Assembly: GCA_030295235.1 (NCBI GenBank) | Contig: AP026134.1 | Location: 1,054,001-1,118,000, forward strand | DNA from: Fistulifera solaris | Lineage: Eukaryota > Bacillariophyta > Bacillariophyceae > Naviculales > Stauroneidaceae | DNA length: 64,000 bases | Direction of reading: 5' to 3' | Shown here: positions 21,720 to 30,259 of the stretch, piece by piece | How the letters are laid out: each line of letters begins with the position of its first letter | Numbering within the stretch: position 1 is the stretch's first letter | The notes under the pieces: model-generated | Seen by the model: only the letters and a program-made list of their open reading frames with translations | Told to the model about the DNA's origin: nothing | Databases searched by the model: none | Translations under genes and position numbers: made by a program

Positions 21720-23472
21720 TCACCCCCCAAGGTTGAAACTCATATTATTATCAGCGACTTCCAAGGCAACTTCCGTAAAGGAATTGCATTTTGGTAAATC
21801 GGAAGAGAAGTTTCTCAAGTCGTTCGCCAACCAGTCTACGACACTAGGATTCTCGAAGCAACGTGACACGGCAAGTTGCCATGCATCTCGAACAATGGTG
21901 CGCTTTACTTGAGCATCTTGCTCTTGATCACGAGGTTCGAGCCCTGGAAATCGATTGACTTCTACAAGCCATGGTCGAAGACTGTCGTCGACAACAAAGT
22001 CCAGTCCTAGTATCTTGGGAACCATCATTTTTGATACCATCTTTCGCGTGCTTGACATTTCATGATCCATCGCTGAAACAGCAAACATATTCTTGTATAT
22101 TACGAACACTTGACGAGTAGCTTCACGTAGAGCCGAAAACAATGCATCCCAGCTACCTGATTCACGCTGTGAAAGCTGATCCTTCAGATATTCCAGTGTT
22201 TCCTGCCGCATAAAGCGCTCTCTTCCTGAATTTGTCATGTGAGATCTCGCATTGATAACTTCAGCAGTGACAGGTTCCGCAGCGATTTTTACGAGACCAA
22301 CATCGGACAAGAAAATTCCATCGCCGATCATAGCTACATAAATTCGTAGGGAAAACTTGAAACCACCCGATAGTAGGAAAGGATTCTCGACCATTCTCTG
22401 CACAAGGATTTGCTCTTCATCCTTTACAAAGGACGCAACCTTTTTCTGGACATCAGATGAACCCTTCGCAATCAAATTTCCATGTGATCCATACCCGGCT
22501 CTGCGTTTCAAAATGAATAGTGACGTAGGATCATCAGCAAAGACCCCAAAGCTATTCACCTCCGATCCAGACGAACTTATGATCCATCCTTGAGGCCAGA
22601 ATGCTCGTGTCTCCTCTGCTACGTTTGGCGTAGACGTAAGCATTCGGTGCAACATGACTTTGTCATCCACGTGCAACAGCATAGGATCGTCAAAAGGACC
22701 AGTATTGACTGCGCAAAAGTCAAGAAAAGTCAAATAGAGGCAGATCATTCTTTGAGATCATATGACCAACGGAAGAACTATCTTTTGATGCAATCCAAGT
22801 GCCACGCAGAGGAGCCATCGACAGAGGAGCGAAGAGTTGGACGAAGAGCGAAGGCTTTGCAAATCGTCTCCCCCTCCCGCTAAAATGGTTGATTGCGTCT
22901 TTGAGTGCAGACACTTCCAGGAAGCTTGACGGACACTTCATAATTTCATTTGCTGCGGAAAGATTTCCTTGCCGAAGGGCACACGTTACCGCGCCAAGAA
23001 TTCCTTCCCCCTTCTCTGTAATGCGAAACTCATGGTAAGCCTCAGGGTAACGAAGCAGTCTCTGTAAGGACTTGGCCTTTTGCAAGTGAAGCCGATGCAT
23101 GAAGTTATCCAGCTGGTGTTGCTGTGAGAATTCTAAAGCCTCATCCAAGACCATTAAAGCCCTATCGTCATCACCAACTCGAACCAAGCAAGCGGCATGC
23201 AACTCGAAGCAAAGAAGGATTGCCGACTCGGAAAGCTCGTTTCTTTCTTCAAATCTCAAAATATCATCCCACTGCAAGCACGCCTCCTCCGCTGCTGTAA
23301 TATTTGATGTCCCTTGCTCCGAAAGGTTCATCGTCAAGCGGACACGGTCCAAGAAAGACAGACCTGTTCCAGAGAGAGCGTGTGCGACATTGTTTGTCAA
23401 GGAATGAAGCCAACAACAAATGGTGACAAGACCTATTGCTCTCCGCAACTGCCGCCTCGTTTTTGAGGTCAT
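21720..23472 (-). CDS. Tubulin-tyrosine-ligase-like protein with secretory N-terminus
   Basis: About 580 residues. The C-terminal ~330 residues carry TTL/ATP-grasp features: FILKRRAGYGSHGN (nucleotide-binding K), FKFSLRIYVAM, and the C-terminal KILGLDFVVDDSLRPWLVEVN with the metal-binding E-x-N. The N-terminal half begins with a hydrophobic segment (RAIGLVTICCWLHSLTNNVAHA) and then a helical repeat-like region (DDRALMVLDEALEFSQQH), which is unusual for a cytosolic TTL. The frames change near 22725; removing one T from a TTTT run gives LPLFDFLDFCAVNTGPF. A short intron ending TTTGCGCAG is the alternative. The substrate need not be tubulin. Confidence 0.7.
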
Positions 23473-24004
23473 AGTTGGCAGATAAACTTCATTCTTGTCG
23501 CCAAGACATGCCTTTTCGAACAGCGACGACGCGTCCCCAACGTTTGTTCTTTGAAAAGCGACCCTGTACAGTTACGTGCGCGATGACGACGAAAGATCGT
23601 GATGTTATTATATTATTTGGCGGGAAATGTTGCCGTCGCACTTTTCTGCCACCAAAGGAAACAACCAGATGGCTTTCCTACAGAAAGCTCATTCTGGTTA
23701 ATTCGTAATGGCACTAGCACTATGGTAAAAAAGCCACTAAATAAAAATCGACGGCCACGAAGCGCATACGTACTTCATTGGCAGTTTCAAAAGACACAAC
23801 ACAGACAAAAAGGAAGTGCGTGGTCTGGTTTGACAACGTCCGGTACACTTTAATCCAGTGTGTTGTCGGAAATTTCCCCCCAAATCCGAACGGAAGGTAT
23901 CGTCAGTCAAAATTTGATCCGACGCCATCGATTTACAAGATTCTTGTTTCGATCATAATTTCCAAGAAGTTTTGTCTCTTTCATTCGAATTACAATCTTT
24001 TACC
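23473..24004. other. 532-bp divergent intergenic gap
   Basis: No coding frame, RNA or repeat was recognised. It should contain promoters for the TTL-like gene and for the plastid protein gene. Confidence 0.35.
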
Positions 24005-24508
24005 ATGGTACGTAAAAGCCTTCGTGGTTGCCGGCTCGGCGGCAGCTATGGCTTGAATTCTCATAGCCGCTGCACTTACGATGACCCGTACTGACGCTTG
24101 TTCTTTCTGAACGACACAGCTTTCCAAGTCGACCATTCTTTTCTCCCTCTTCGCTGTCGCCACAGCTTTCGCACCTTCCCGACCGGCCTTCGGTGCTCGC
24201 TCTGCCACTAGCTTGTTCAGCTCGCCTTACGGAAAGTATGACGAAAAGCTTTGGGATATGACTGCCAAGCTCGATGTTTACAACGCCTGGAACCCGGCTG
24301 CCCCCGTTCTCCCCAGAACTTCAACCCTTTCGAGACCTTCGAGGGTAACAGCCCGGATGCTTCTGGATTCTACCCTGGTGAGGGACGCTACAAGGACCCC
24401 ATCCGCCCGGATGTCAACTTCACCACAATGATGGAAGAGCGCAAAATCTTGGAAGAAATTGCTGCCAACCCCAAGGCCGCCCCTGGATGCCCTGGATGCC
24501 GCAATTAA
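24005..24508 (+). CDS. Small plastid-targeted protein, split by one missing base
   Basis: The ATG at 24005 is followed at once by a 112-bp intron (24008-24119, GTACGT..ACAG). Exon 2 then encodes LSKSTILFSLFAVATAFAPS, a signal peptide with the A-T-A-F-A-P motif, then a transit-peptide-like RPAFGARSATS. This is the diatom bipartite signal for import across four plastid membranes. The mature part is about 90 residues (SPYGKYDEKLWDMTAKLD at the start, MMEERKILEEIAANPK near the end) and finishes with C-P-G-C. The CCCC run at 24311-24314 is one C short; adding one joins the frames as PVLPQNFNPFETF. Likely a thylakoid or antenna-associated small protein, by inference only. Confidence 0.72.
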
Positions 24509-24991
24509 GCGTCAGTAGTATATTGCCCTTGCTGACTCAATATTCAGCCAGAGTCAATTAATATACAGTTTGTTAACTTGCAAATCATGATATTAGTGTT
24601 GCCTCGATACCCGTAGTGTAGGAGTGACGCATTGTCCTGAAAATACAGTGCATCTTTTGATAGTTTTTCTATTACCTCACATCAAGATCCCCTCACACTT
24701 ACACCCCAGCTCCAATTCATGATTGTGTCAAAACATTTGATCGTAGACCGATCTCGACAATGAGTTCCCATGCAATTAAAAAAAATCAATCGGAATAGAA
24801 GAACGCAATAGTGAAAAGACTCGTGGGCGCACAAATCAACAAGCATACCTGGTACATCGGCCAGAGCAATCATGTTTCTAACTTTAAAGGTTTAAAATTC
24901 TCACCTAAACGAGTAAAATAATTGTAATGTACCCCGTCCGTCAATAGCAAACAGTTGTGTCGTGTTATACAAATTTCGAATTCCAACATCT
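24509..24991. other. 483-bp convergent intergenic gap
   Basis: It lies between two converging stops and presumably holds both 3' UTRs. No element was recognised. Confidence 0.35.
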
Positions 24992-25781
24992 CTACGCTAC
25001 GCCAAAGAATCGGCGAGCTTCTTCGCTCTCATCATCGTCCATTTCGTCCACAAGCGCCTCTACTTTTTCATCAATGTGACCCAAGTCCTTGCCTGGTGCC
25101 AGCCTATCTCGAATCATCCTTTTGAGTTGTGAAACCTCAGGGAATCCTCCTTCCCGTTCTCTGTCCCAGATGACCTCATCATCAAGAATGATTATGAATT
25201 GTCCCCCTTTATTTGGCGGTCGACTGGGAATTAGTGAAAACGAATTGAGTTCTTGATCAAATGTCGTCAAAACTTCAAGTCCAAAATAAGCAGCTCGATA
25301 GAGCCAACGGCACCCTGTACAGTAAGTTATCGAAAGAGAAGGCGTTTTCGTCCCAGAAAGAGAAACCTGAGTGATAATTTGGTCTCCTCTTTCTATGGAT
25401 TTGCTGTCATCTTGTATTAAAGCAGACTCTTGACTTTCCTGTCGATCTTTGGTGTCACTATGCCCCAAGAATTTTTTTTGGACTAATTTCATCGCGTAAC
25501 AGCTGTTTGAGCTCTTTCGAATCGGGGAAAGAACCCTCTTCGAATCGATCCCATAGTACTTCCGCGTTGCGTTTGTCTTTCCAACACTGCACAAAGAACA
25601 TGCCTCCTGGCATAGGTGGACGACAAGGAATTAACGTGACCGCCTCGAGCGCTGCCTCATCTTGAAATGTAGTCAGTAGCTCTTGCGCCAACCAAAAGCT
25701 TCGCAGTCCCCACCGGCAACCTGTGCAATACTCGATCGTTACCTGATCCATCAATCGTGATTGTCGATTGCGTGACAGCAT
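24992..25781 (-). CDS. Double SelW/Rdx-domain redox protein (Cys form)
   Basis: Two consecutive thioredoxin-like Rdx domains in one protein. Domain 1 has TIEYCTGCRWGLRSFW, domain 2 has SITYCTGCRWLYRAAY, each with the C-x-x-C motif of the selenoprotein W/Rdx family and each followed by a conserved I-P-[CS]-R-P-P..GG and W-D-R block. Cysteine replaces the selenocysteine seen in SelW. The frames split at an eight-base T run (25472-25479); with seven bases the linker reads ISPKKFLGHSD, which mirrors the end of domain 2 (LAPGKDLGHID) and so confirms the join. The start is taken as the ATG at 25781; the frame is open above it without an ATG. Confidence 0.82.
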
Positions 25782-26357
25782 TACGGAATTCGCCGGATTG
25801 GGAGTCAAAAACCATCTGTCGAAAGCACTCCAACGGTCGCTATCGCTCCTCCCATAACAGAGACACAAGTGATTCTCATTTCAAAGGCGAGATAAAGGAA
25901 TCTTCCGTGCTTGGGTGTGTGACGCTCAAATTGCGTTTCGTTCAAATCGAATGTTTTGTAGAAAGATAGAACTTCCTTATTGTCTTGTCGACAAGAAAAG
26001 TTGTGAAAGCTTTTGCCTCTGTTGACGACTCATGACTGCTGAAAATTCCAGTCATGCTGAAAACCAAAAGACTTTGGGTCTTATTATGGGCGAAAAGCGA
26101 AAAGGGAAAAAAGGCAGAACATTCTAACTTTTCTTGCGGTTGGGAATAAGTCAAGGGGAATCCAAAAGTATACGAATTGCTTGTAAGGGTTGGAGCGATG
26201 TCCGTCGATGAAGTCCAACACTAGCAGTCCATTTTCTGGGAAAGTATCAAAGAAAAGAAGTATAATATTTGTATTTATAAATATTGTACAGCATTAACTG
26301 ATTGCGTTTGCCTATAGCGCGTTTGTTTTTTTAGCAAGCCAAAGATACTTTGAGCAT
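25782..26357. other. 576-bp intergenic gap
   Basis: It holds one copy of the CATGACTG palindrome (26029-26063) about 250 bp upstream of the Rdx gene. No gene was called. Confidence 0.4.
26029..26063 (+). repeat. CATGACTG/CAGTCATG palindrome, copy 2
   Basis: CTCATGACTG, an 11-base spacer, then CAGTCATGCTGAAAA. Arms are perfect, the spacer is longer than in other copies, and the trailing GAAAA is shared. Confidence 0.65.
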
Positions 26358-27293
26358 TTAATACAGACATTTCAGTCGGCGATATACTTCGGCGTATTCT
26401 TCTTCATCCACTTTCATGAAAGGCTCTACTCGATTGAGCAATTCTTGAATGGAACACTCGCTATAGCCCCGATATCGGACACAAAGAACCAACACAGCCA
26501 AGGCCACGACGCTGTTTCGACATTCGAGAAACGATGCACTGGCTACAGAAACTTCCGCAATTGTTGCACACAAAGCTTCGAACTCATTCCAAGACTGGTT
26601 CGTTGGGAAAAACTCCCAAAGAAGACGGCAGTACTCGATGGTAGTCGGTGGTGTTACTTGCCATTGAAGCGTCTTGAGAATATCATTCTCAGTGGCGATG
26701 ATATCTTGCGGTTTGTAAAAGCCTCGAGACATGAGGACCAATGCATCGACTGTTAACTTGTGTCCATCCATGATCTTGATACTGATGTACAGACAAGTCA
26801 TACTAAAGAGTTGAAAGTCTTCGCGAGTGATTGGTAACGAATTGGAAGAAAGCTCCGAGTCAACGTAACGGTCCAGTAGATGAAAGCTATTTGCAATTAC
26901 AGCAGTTCGGTCGATGACACCATAGCTATCCGCCACCATACAAGACCAATCGAACATTTGTTCTCGCCAAAATTGCAGTGAATCTGTGGATGGGTACGGA
27001 GGATACTGTTGCGCACAGGTGCAAGTATTCTCCAGACGAGATTTTTCCTCAAAATCCTGCACGCATGTGACAGAAGGAACTTTATTCACAGTCGCTTTCG
27101 CTGGAGGAGAAGCTACCGGATCTGTTACCATCCACGCGCATTCTTCCAACAGATGGAGAGCCGCTTGTTGAGATTCCGTCATTATGGTGCCGCATGAACA
27201 TCTCGAATTTGAGGCTTGTATGTAATCACGACGACGATAAGCTTTCTCCTCGCGCTGCATCATGGCAATGATTGTATCTTGAGCAGCATCCAT
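26358..27293 (-). CDS. Cyclin, diatom-specific type
   Basis: 311 residues from the ATG at 27293 (MDAAQDTIIAMMQREEK). The cyclin box runs from WREQMFDWSCMVADSYGVID through DRYVD, FQLFSMTCLYISIKIMDG (the conserved L-[FL]-x-x-x-x-[LM]-[FY]-[IL]-[AS]-x-K core) and ENDILKTLQWQVTPPT, with a second helical domain after it (WNEFEALCATIAEVSVASASF). Cyclins bind and activate CDKs. The pattern with an N-terminal R-x-x-Y start and compact box fits the expanded diatom-specific cyclin family that responds to nutrients and light. The partner CDK is not inferable from the sequence. Confidence 0.82.
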   Translation of the reverse strand: MDAAQDTIIAMMQREEKAYRRRDYIQASNSRCSCGTIMTESQQAALHLLEECAWMVTDPVASPPAKATVNKVPSVTCVQDFEEKSRLENTCTCAQQYPPYPSTDSLQFWREQMFDWSCMVADSYGVIDRTAVIANSFHLLDRYVDSELSSNSLPITREDFQLFSMTCLYISIKIMDGHKLTVDALVLMSRGFYKPQDIIATENDILKTLQWQVTPPTTIEYCRLLWEFFPTNQSWNEFEALCATIAEVSVASASFLECRNSVVALAVLVLCVRYRGYSECSIQELLNRVEPFMKVDEEEYAEVYRRLKCLY

Positions 27294-27995
27294 GATTAAT
27301 AGGGCCAGCAATCTTCTCAAAAGCTCTGATTTATAATGTATCTTTACTTCAAAAACCCGCCGGAAAAGTGTGGTTGATGGGAAATTTGAACACGGAAGAT
27401 TTTGCCGTGCAAGCTGCAAGTGCAAGTTGGTTGGTGGACGAGTGAACGGACCAATCAAATTCTGCGGCAAAAGCCGATGTGGTCAAAACGTCAATACACT
27501 AACTACTATAGAAGATTATGTGCGTAATCGACTTCTTGAGTACCGGTATCGGGCAACCTGTGGAAAACGGAACTCAAGACTACTGTCATGATCAATGTCG
27601 AAAGGCTGACCGCTTGCCGTCCAGTCGATGTCATCCATTTCTGTGTTTCGCATTCGTTGTTGCTAGTAGAGTGTCTCTTCTGTTGAAGAGTTCTATGACG
27701 TAAGCCAACAACGAGTGAATATGGAGTAACGAGTAACGAGTATTGAGGCAAGTGACGTAAGATAATATGAGATCAATCGTGGATTGTTTGGTTCAACATT
27801 TTATTCAACATTCAACGTCAATGATGATGATTCGTGACTGCAGAACCCAAATCCTAAACTCGAATGAGATTCGAAAGTTTTTTCTATGCAGCGAGGACGA
27901 CGACAAAAAAAATTCGAAAAAGCATGACAGGGTGTCATAAAACTTTCCACGCATAACTTTTGAGGCCGCTGCTACTCAGAACACCTCAAAAAGTG
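27294..27995. promoter_or_regulatory. 702-bp divergent gap with two TGACGTAAG sites
   Basis: Between the cyclin and the enoyl-CoA hydratase gene. TGACGTAAG occurs twice, at 27696-27704 and 27753-27761, 57 bp apart. This resembles bZIP/CRE half-sites. No gene was called. Confidence 0.4.
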
Positions 27996-28835
27996 ATGTA
28001 CTTGATTCGTGTTACCCGTCTCCTTGCCGGGAATAAGCGGCCACGATGGTTTAGCAGTGAGCCCCAAGTAACTTCGACCTTGACTTCCTCGGAGATCGGT
28101 TTAATCACCTTGAACCATCCTCCTGCCAACGCCATGGGAAGAGTCTTTCTACAACAGCTGAAACACGAAATGAAATCCATGGAAGACGCACGCTGTATTA
28201 TCCTTCACTCGGCATTAGCTCCCAAAGTATTTTCGGCGGGGGCAGACTTGAAAGAACGAGCCACCATGACAATGGAAGAGGCGGAAGCATTTGTTGTCCA
28301 ATTGCGCACGACTGTGCAGGAACTCAGCGATCTTCCGGTACCAGTCATTGCCGCAATCGATGGTGTTGCGGTCGGAGGAGGTCTCGAACTGGCCCTGGCA
28401 GCGGATTTGCGCGTCATTTCCGCGAGGTCGAAAGTCGGATTGCCCGAAACATCACTTGCGATTGTTCCTGGTGCGGGCGGGACACAACGATTGCCTCGAC
28501 TGATAGGAGAAGGTCGTGCAAAAGAGCTTATTTGGACGGGTCGACGTCTCAGTGGAGTCGAAGCGGCAGAATATGGACTAGCAACGCGGTTGGTGGAAAA
28601 TGAAGAGTCGACCTTGGAGACAGCCATGAAGTTGGCGGAAGAGATAGCGAAGAAAGGCCCGGTGGCTATACGAGCATCCAAATGGTCAATTCATGAAGGA
28701 ATGAAAGAAGCTTCAATGGAAAACGCATTAGAAGTTGAGCGTCAAGCTTACGCTCGAGTACTCCCGACAAAAGACCGTCTCGAGGGTCTGGCAGCCTTTC
28801 GGGAAGGAAGAACGCCCAACTATCGAGGCGAGTAA
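27996..28835 (+). CDS. Mitochondrial enoyl-CoA hydratase/AUH-like
   Basis: 279 residues from the ATG at 27996. The N-terminus MYLIRVTRLLAGNKRPRWFSS is a mitochondrial presequence. The crotonase core is complete: SAGADLKERATM (oxyanion-hole strand), AAIDGVAVGGGLELALAADLRV with the second oxyanion glycines, and GLPETSLAIVPGAGGTQRLPR, where the E of LPE and the GAGGTQRLPR block are signature hydratase features. The E-x-x-LAIVPG-GGTQRL pattern is closest to methylglutaconyl-CoA hydratase (AUH), of leucine breakdown. It converges on MsrA with 45 bp between stops. Confidence 0.88.
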   Translation: MYLIRVTRLLAGNKRPRWFSSEPQVTSTLTSSEIGLITLNHPPANAMGRVFLQQLKHEMKSMEDARCIILHSALAPKVFSAGADLKERATMTMEEAEAFVVQLRTTVQELSDLPVPVIAAIDGVAVGGGLELALAADLRVISARSKVGLPETSLAIVPGAGGTQRLPRLIGEGRAKELIWTGRRLSGVEAAEYGLATRLVENEESTLETAMKLAEEIAKKGPVAIRASKWSIHEGMKEASMENALEVERQAYARVLPTKDRLEGLAAFREGRTPNYRGE

Positions 28836-28880
28836 ATTAAGTACACAATTCACTACTCAATTAAGTTTTAAAGCACTAAG

Positions 28881-29612
28881 CTAAGACAATCGCACAACAT
28901 TGGTATCCAATTTACGTTCCAGTAAGACATAGGCACATCCCGCTAGCCCGAGAGAACTGGTGGCCGTGTGCAACGAACTCGTGTATTGCAATGGCACGAT
29001 CGAGTCAATGACCCCCGAACTGATCGACAAGAGTCCAATCATAACGGCTATCCTGGGTCTCATTTTCTGCCAATAACGCTGATGATATTGCTCTGCTTGA
29101 TAAAACGACTGCAATGGTTCAATTTGTGTAAGACGAGCCGGAACTCCATCGGGGCGAACCGTATCGGCATTCTGTTGCAACCATGATTGTGCTATTCGTT
29201 CCTGCTCTGTGTTGTGTGGAAAAATGAATGATGCATATTGTCGGGATCCATTGAAGGCCGGTTCTTGGCAATGAAAGAAGGCATCCAGTAATTGTATGTA
29301 GGAAATTTGTGAAGTGTCGTAAATGACGCGCACCCCTTCCACCCATTCTCGCGAAAAGCAAACGGAATCATAGGTAGGCGCTTCGGACGATTGCTTTCCT
29401 GTATATCCAACGACAGTATCGATAACACCCGGGATTTTCAGTAATTCTTCCGATGGTTTCCAGAAACATCCCATTCCAAAGGTCGCTTCTTCTTGGGCCA
29501 AGAAGCGTGATGTGGAGAACAGCGTGCGACAAACTTTCGGCGAGGGAGTAAACGCAGTTGCAACCCCGCACAAATAGAGGAGAGAAACAATGTGACGACT
29601 CATGAATGTCAT
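28881..29612 (-). CDS. msrA: Plastid MsrA-type peptide methionine sulfoxide reductase with membrane tail
   Basis: 243 residues. Signal peptide SRHIVSLLYLCGVATAFTPS carries the A-T-A-F-T-P plastid cleavage motif. The MsrA core follows: ATFGMGCFWKPSEELLKIPG with the catalytic Cys in GCFW, VVGYTGKQSSEAPTYDSVC, and later YHQRYWQKMRP. MsrA reduces the S-epimer of methionine sulfoxide in proteins. Unusually, the domain is followed by two hydrophobic stretches (IAVMIGLLSISSGVIDSIV and LGLAGCAYVLLE), suggesting attachment to a plastid membrane. No frameshift is present. Confidence 0.88.
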   Translation of the reverse strand: MTFMSRHIVSLLYLCGVATAFTPSPKVCRTLFSTSRFLAQEEATFGMGCFWKPSEELLKIPGVIDTVVGYTGKQSSEAPTYDSVCFSREWVEGVRVIYDTSQISYIQLLDAFFHCQEPAFNGSRQYASFIFPHNTEQERIAQSWLQQNADTVRPDGVPARLTQIEPLQSFYQAEQYHQRYWQKMRPRIAVMIGLLSISSGVIDSIVPLQYTSSLHTATSSLGLAGCAYVLLERKLDTNVVRLS

Positions 29613-30259
29613 GTTTTATTTGTGCAAAGATCCATTCCATAGTCTAGTACTGGTCCTTATTATTTGGGAGTGCAAAGCCAACAATACTGGTAACACGCGA
29701 ACTAAAGAAAAACGGAGTTACTTGCTACGACGTATATTTCGTGACAGAACTGCAGTCGTTCGTGGTCAAGTTGAGAGTACAATTTAGCCTATAGAACACG
29801 AGGATGACAATGATCCGCGAGCAATATTGATAGAGAGATAATCGAGGTGTGCCATGAAATTCAACTGTTCATTAATGTTTCGCTATGAAGATGGATGCAA
29901 CTTACCAAGCTAGCAAGAAGAACGGAATTATAAGGAGCAAACTCGCTGGGAAAAATACTACTTCGTGACTGAATTGTAGTCATGCGAGAAGGTCGCTTAC
30001 TCATCAGCGCTATAGCCGTGACGGAGCGGTAACCAAACTTTTTTTGTGAATACTTTGTACTTTGTAGCTCTTTGCCAGGGACAGCAACGAGTGGCTCAAA
30101 AGAGGCCGTTGTGGGCGCCGGAGGAATGAAAATAAACAAAGGCAACATTACCTAGGCAGCTAAAGTTGCCAGGAGTAGATTGAAAGGAAAGTTTATCGTC
30201 CTTTTATAGATAGACATTTGAAGAAGACTCATTCCAGCGGTAAAAACTCGAGCGCAAGC
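29613..30259. other. 647-bp divergent intergenic gap
   Basis: It holds a CATGACTG palindrome copy (29963-29986). A 95-codon minus-strand frame (30148-29861) with possible splice sites is present but not convincing. The gap should contain the GlyRS promoter. Confidence 0.35.
29963..29986 (+). repeat. CATGACTG/CAGTCATG palindrome, copy 3 (degenerate)
   Basis: TCGTGACTGAATTGTAGTCATGCGA. Both arms carry one change from the consensus; spacing is as in the typical copies. Confidence 0.5.

Noticed and set aside
29861-30148. 95-codon minus-strand frame with a GTAAGT near its 3' end
   Set aside because: An ATG and a good donor exist, but the protein has no recognisable features and no clear downstream exon.
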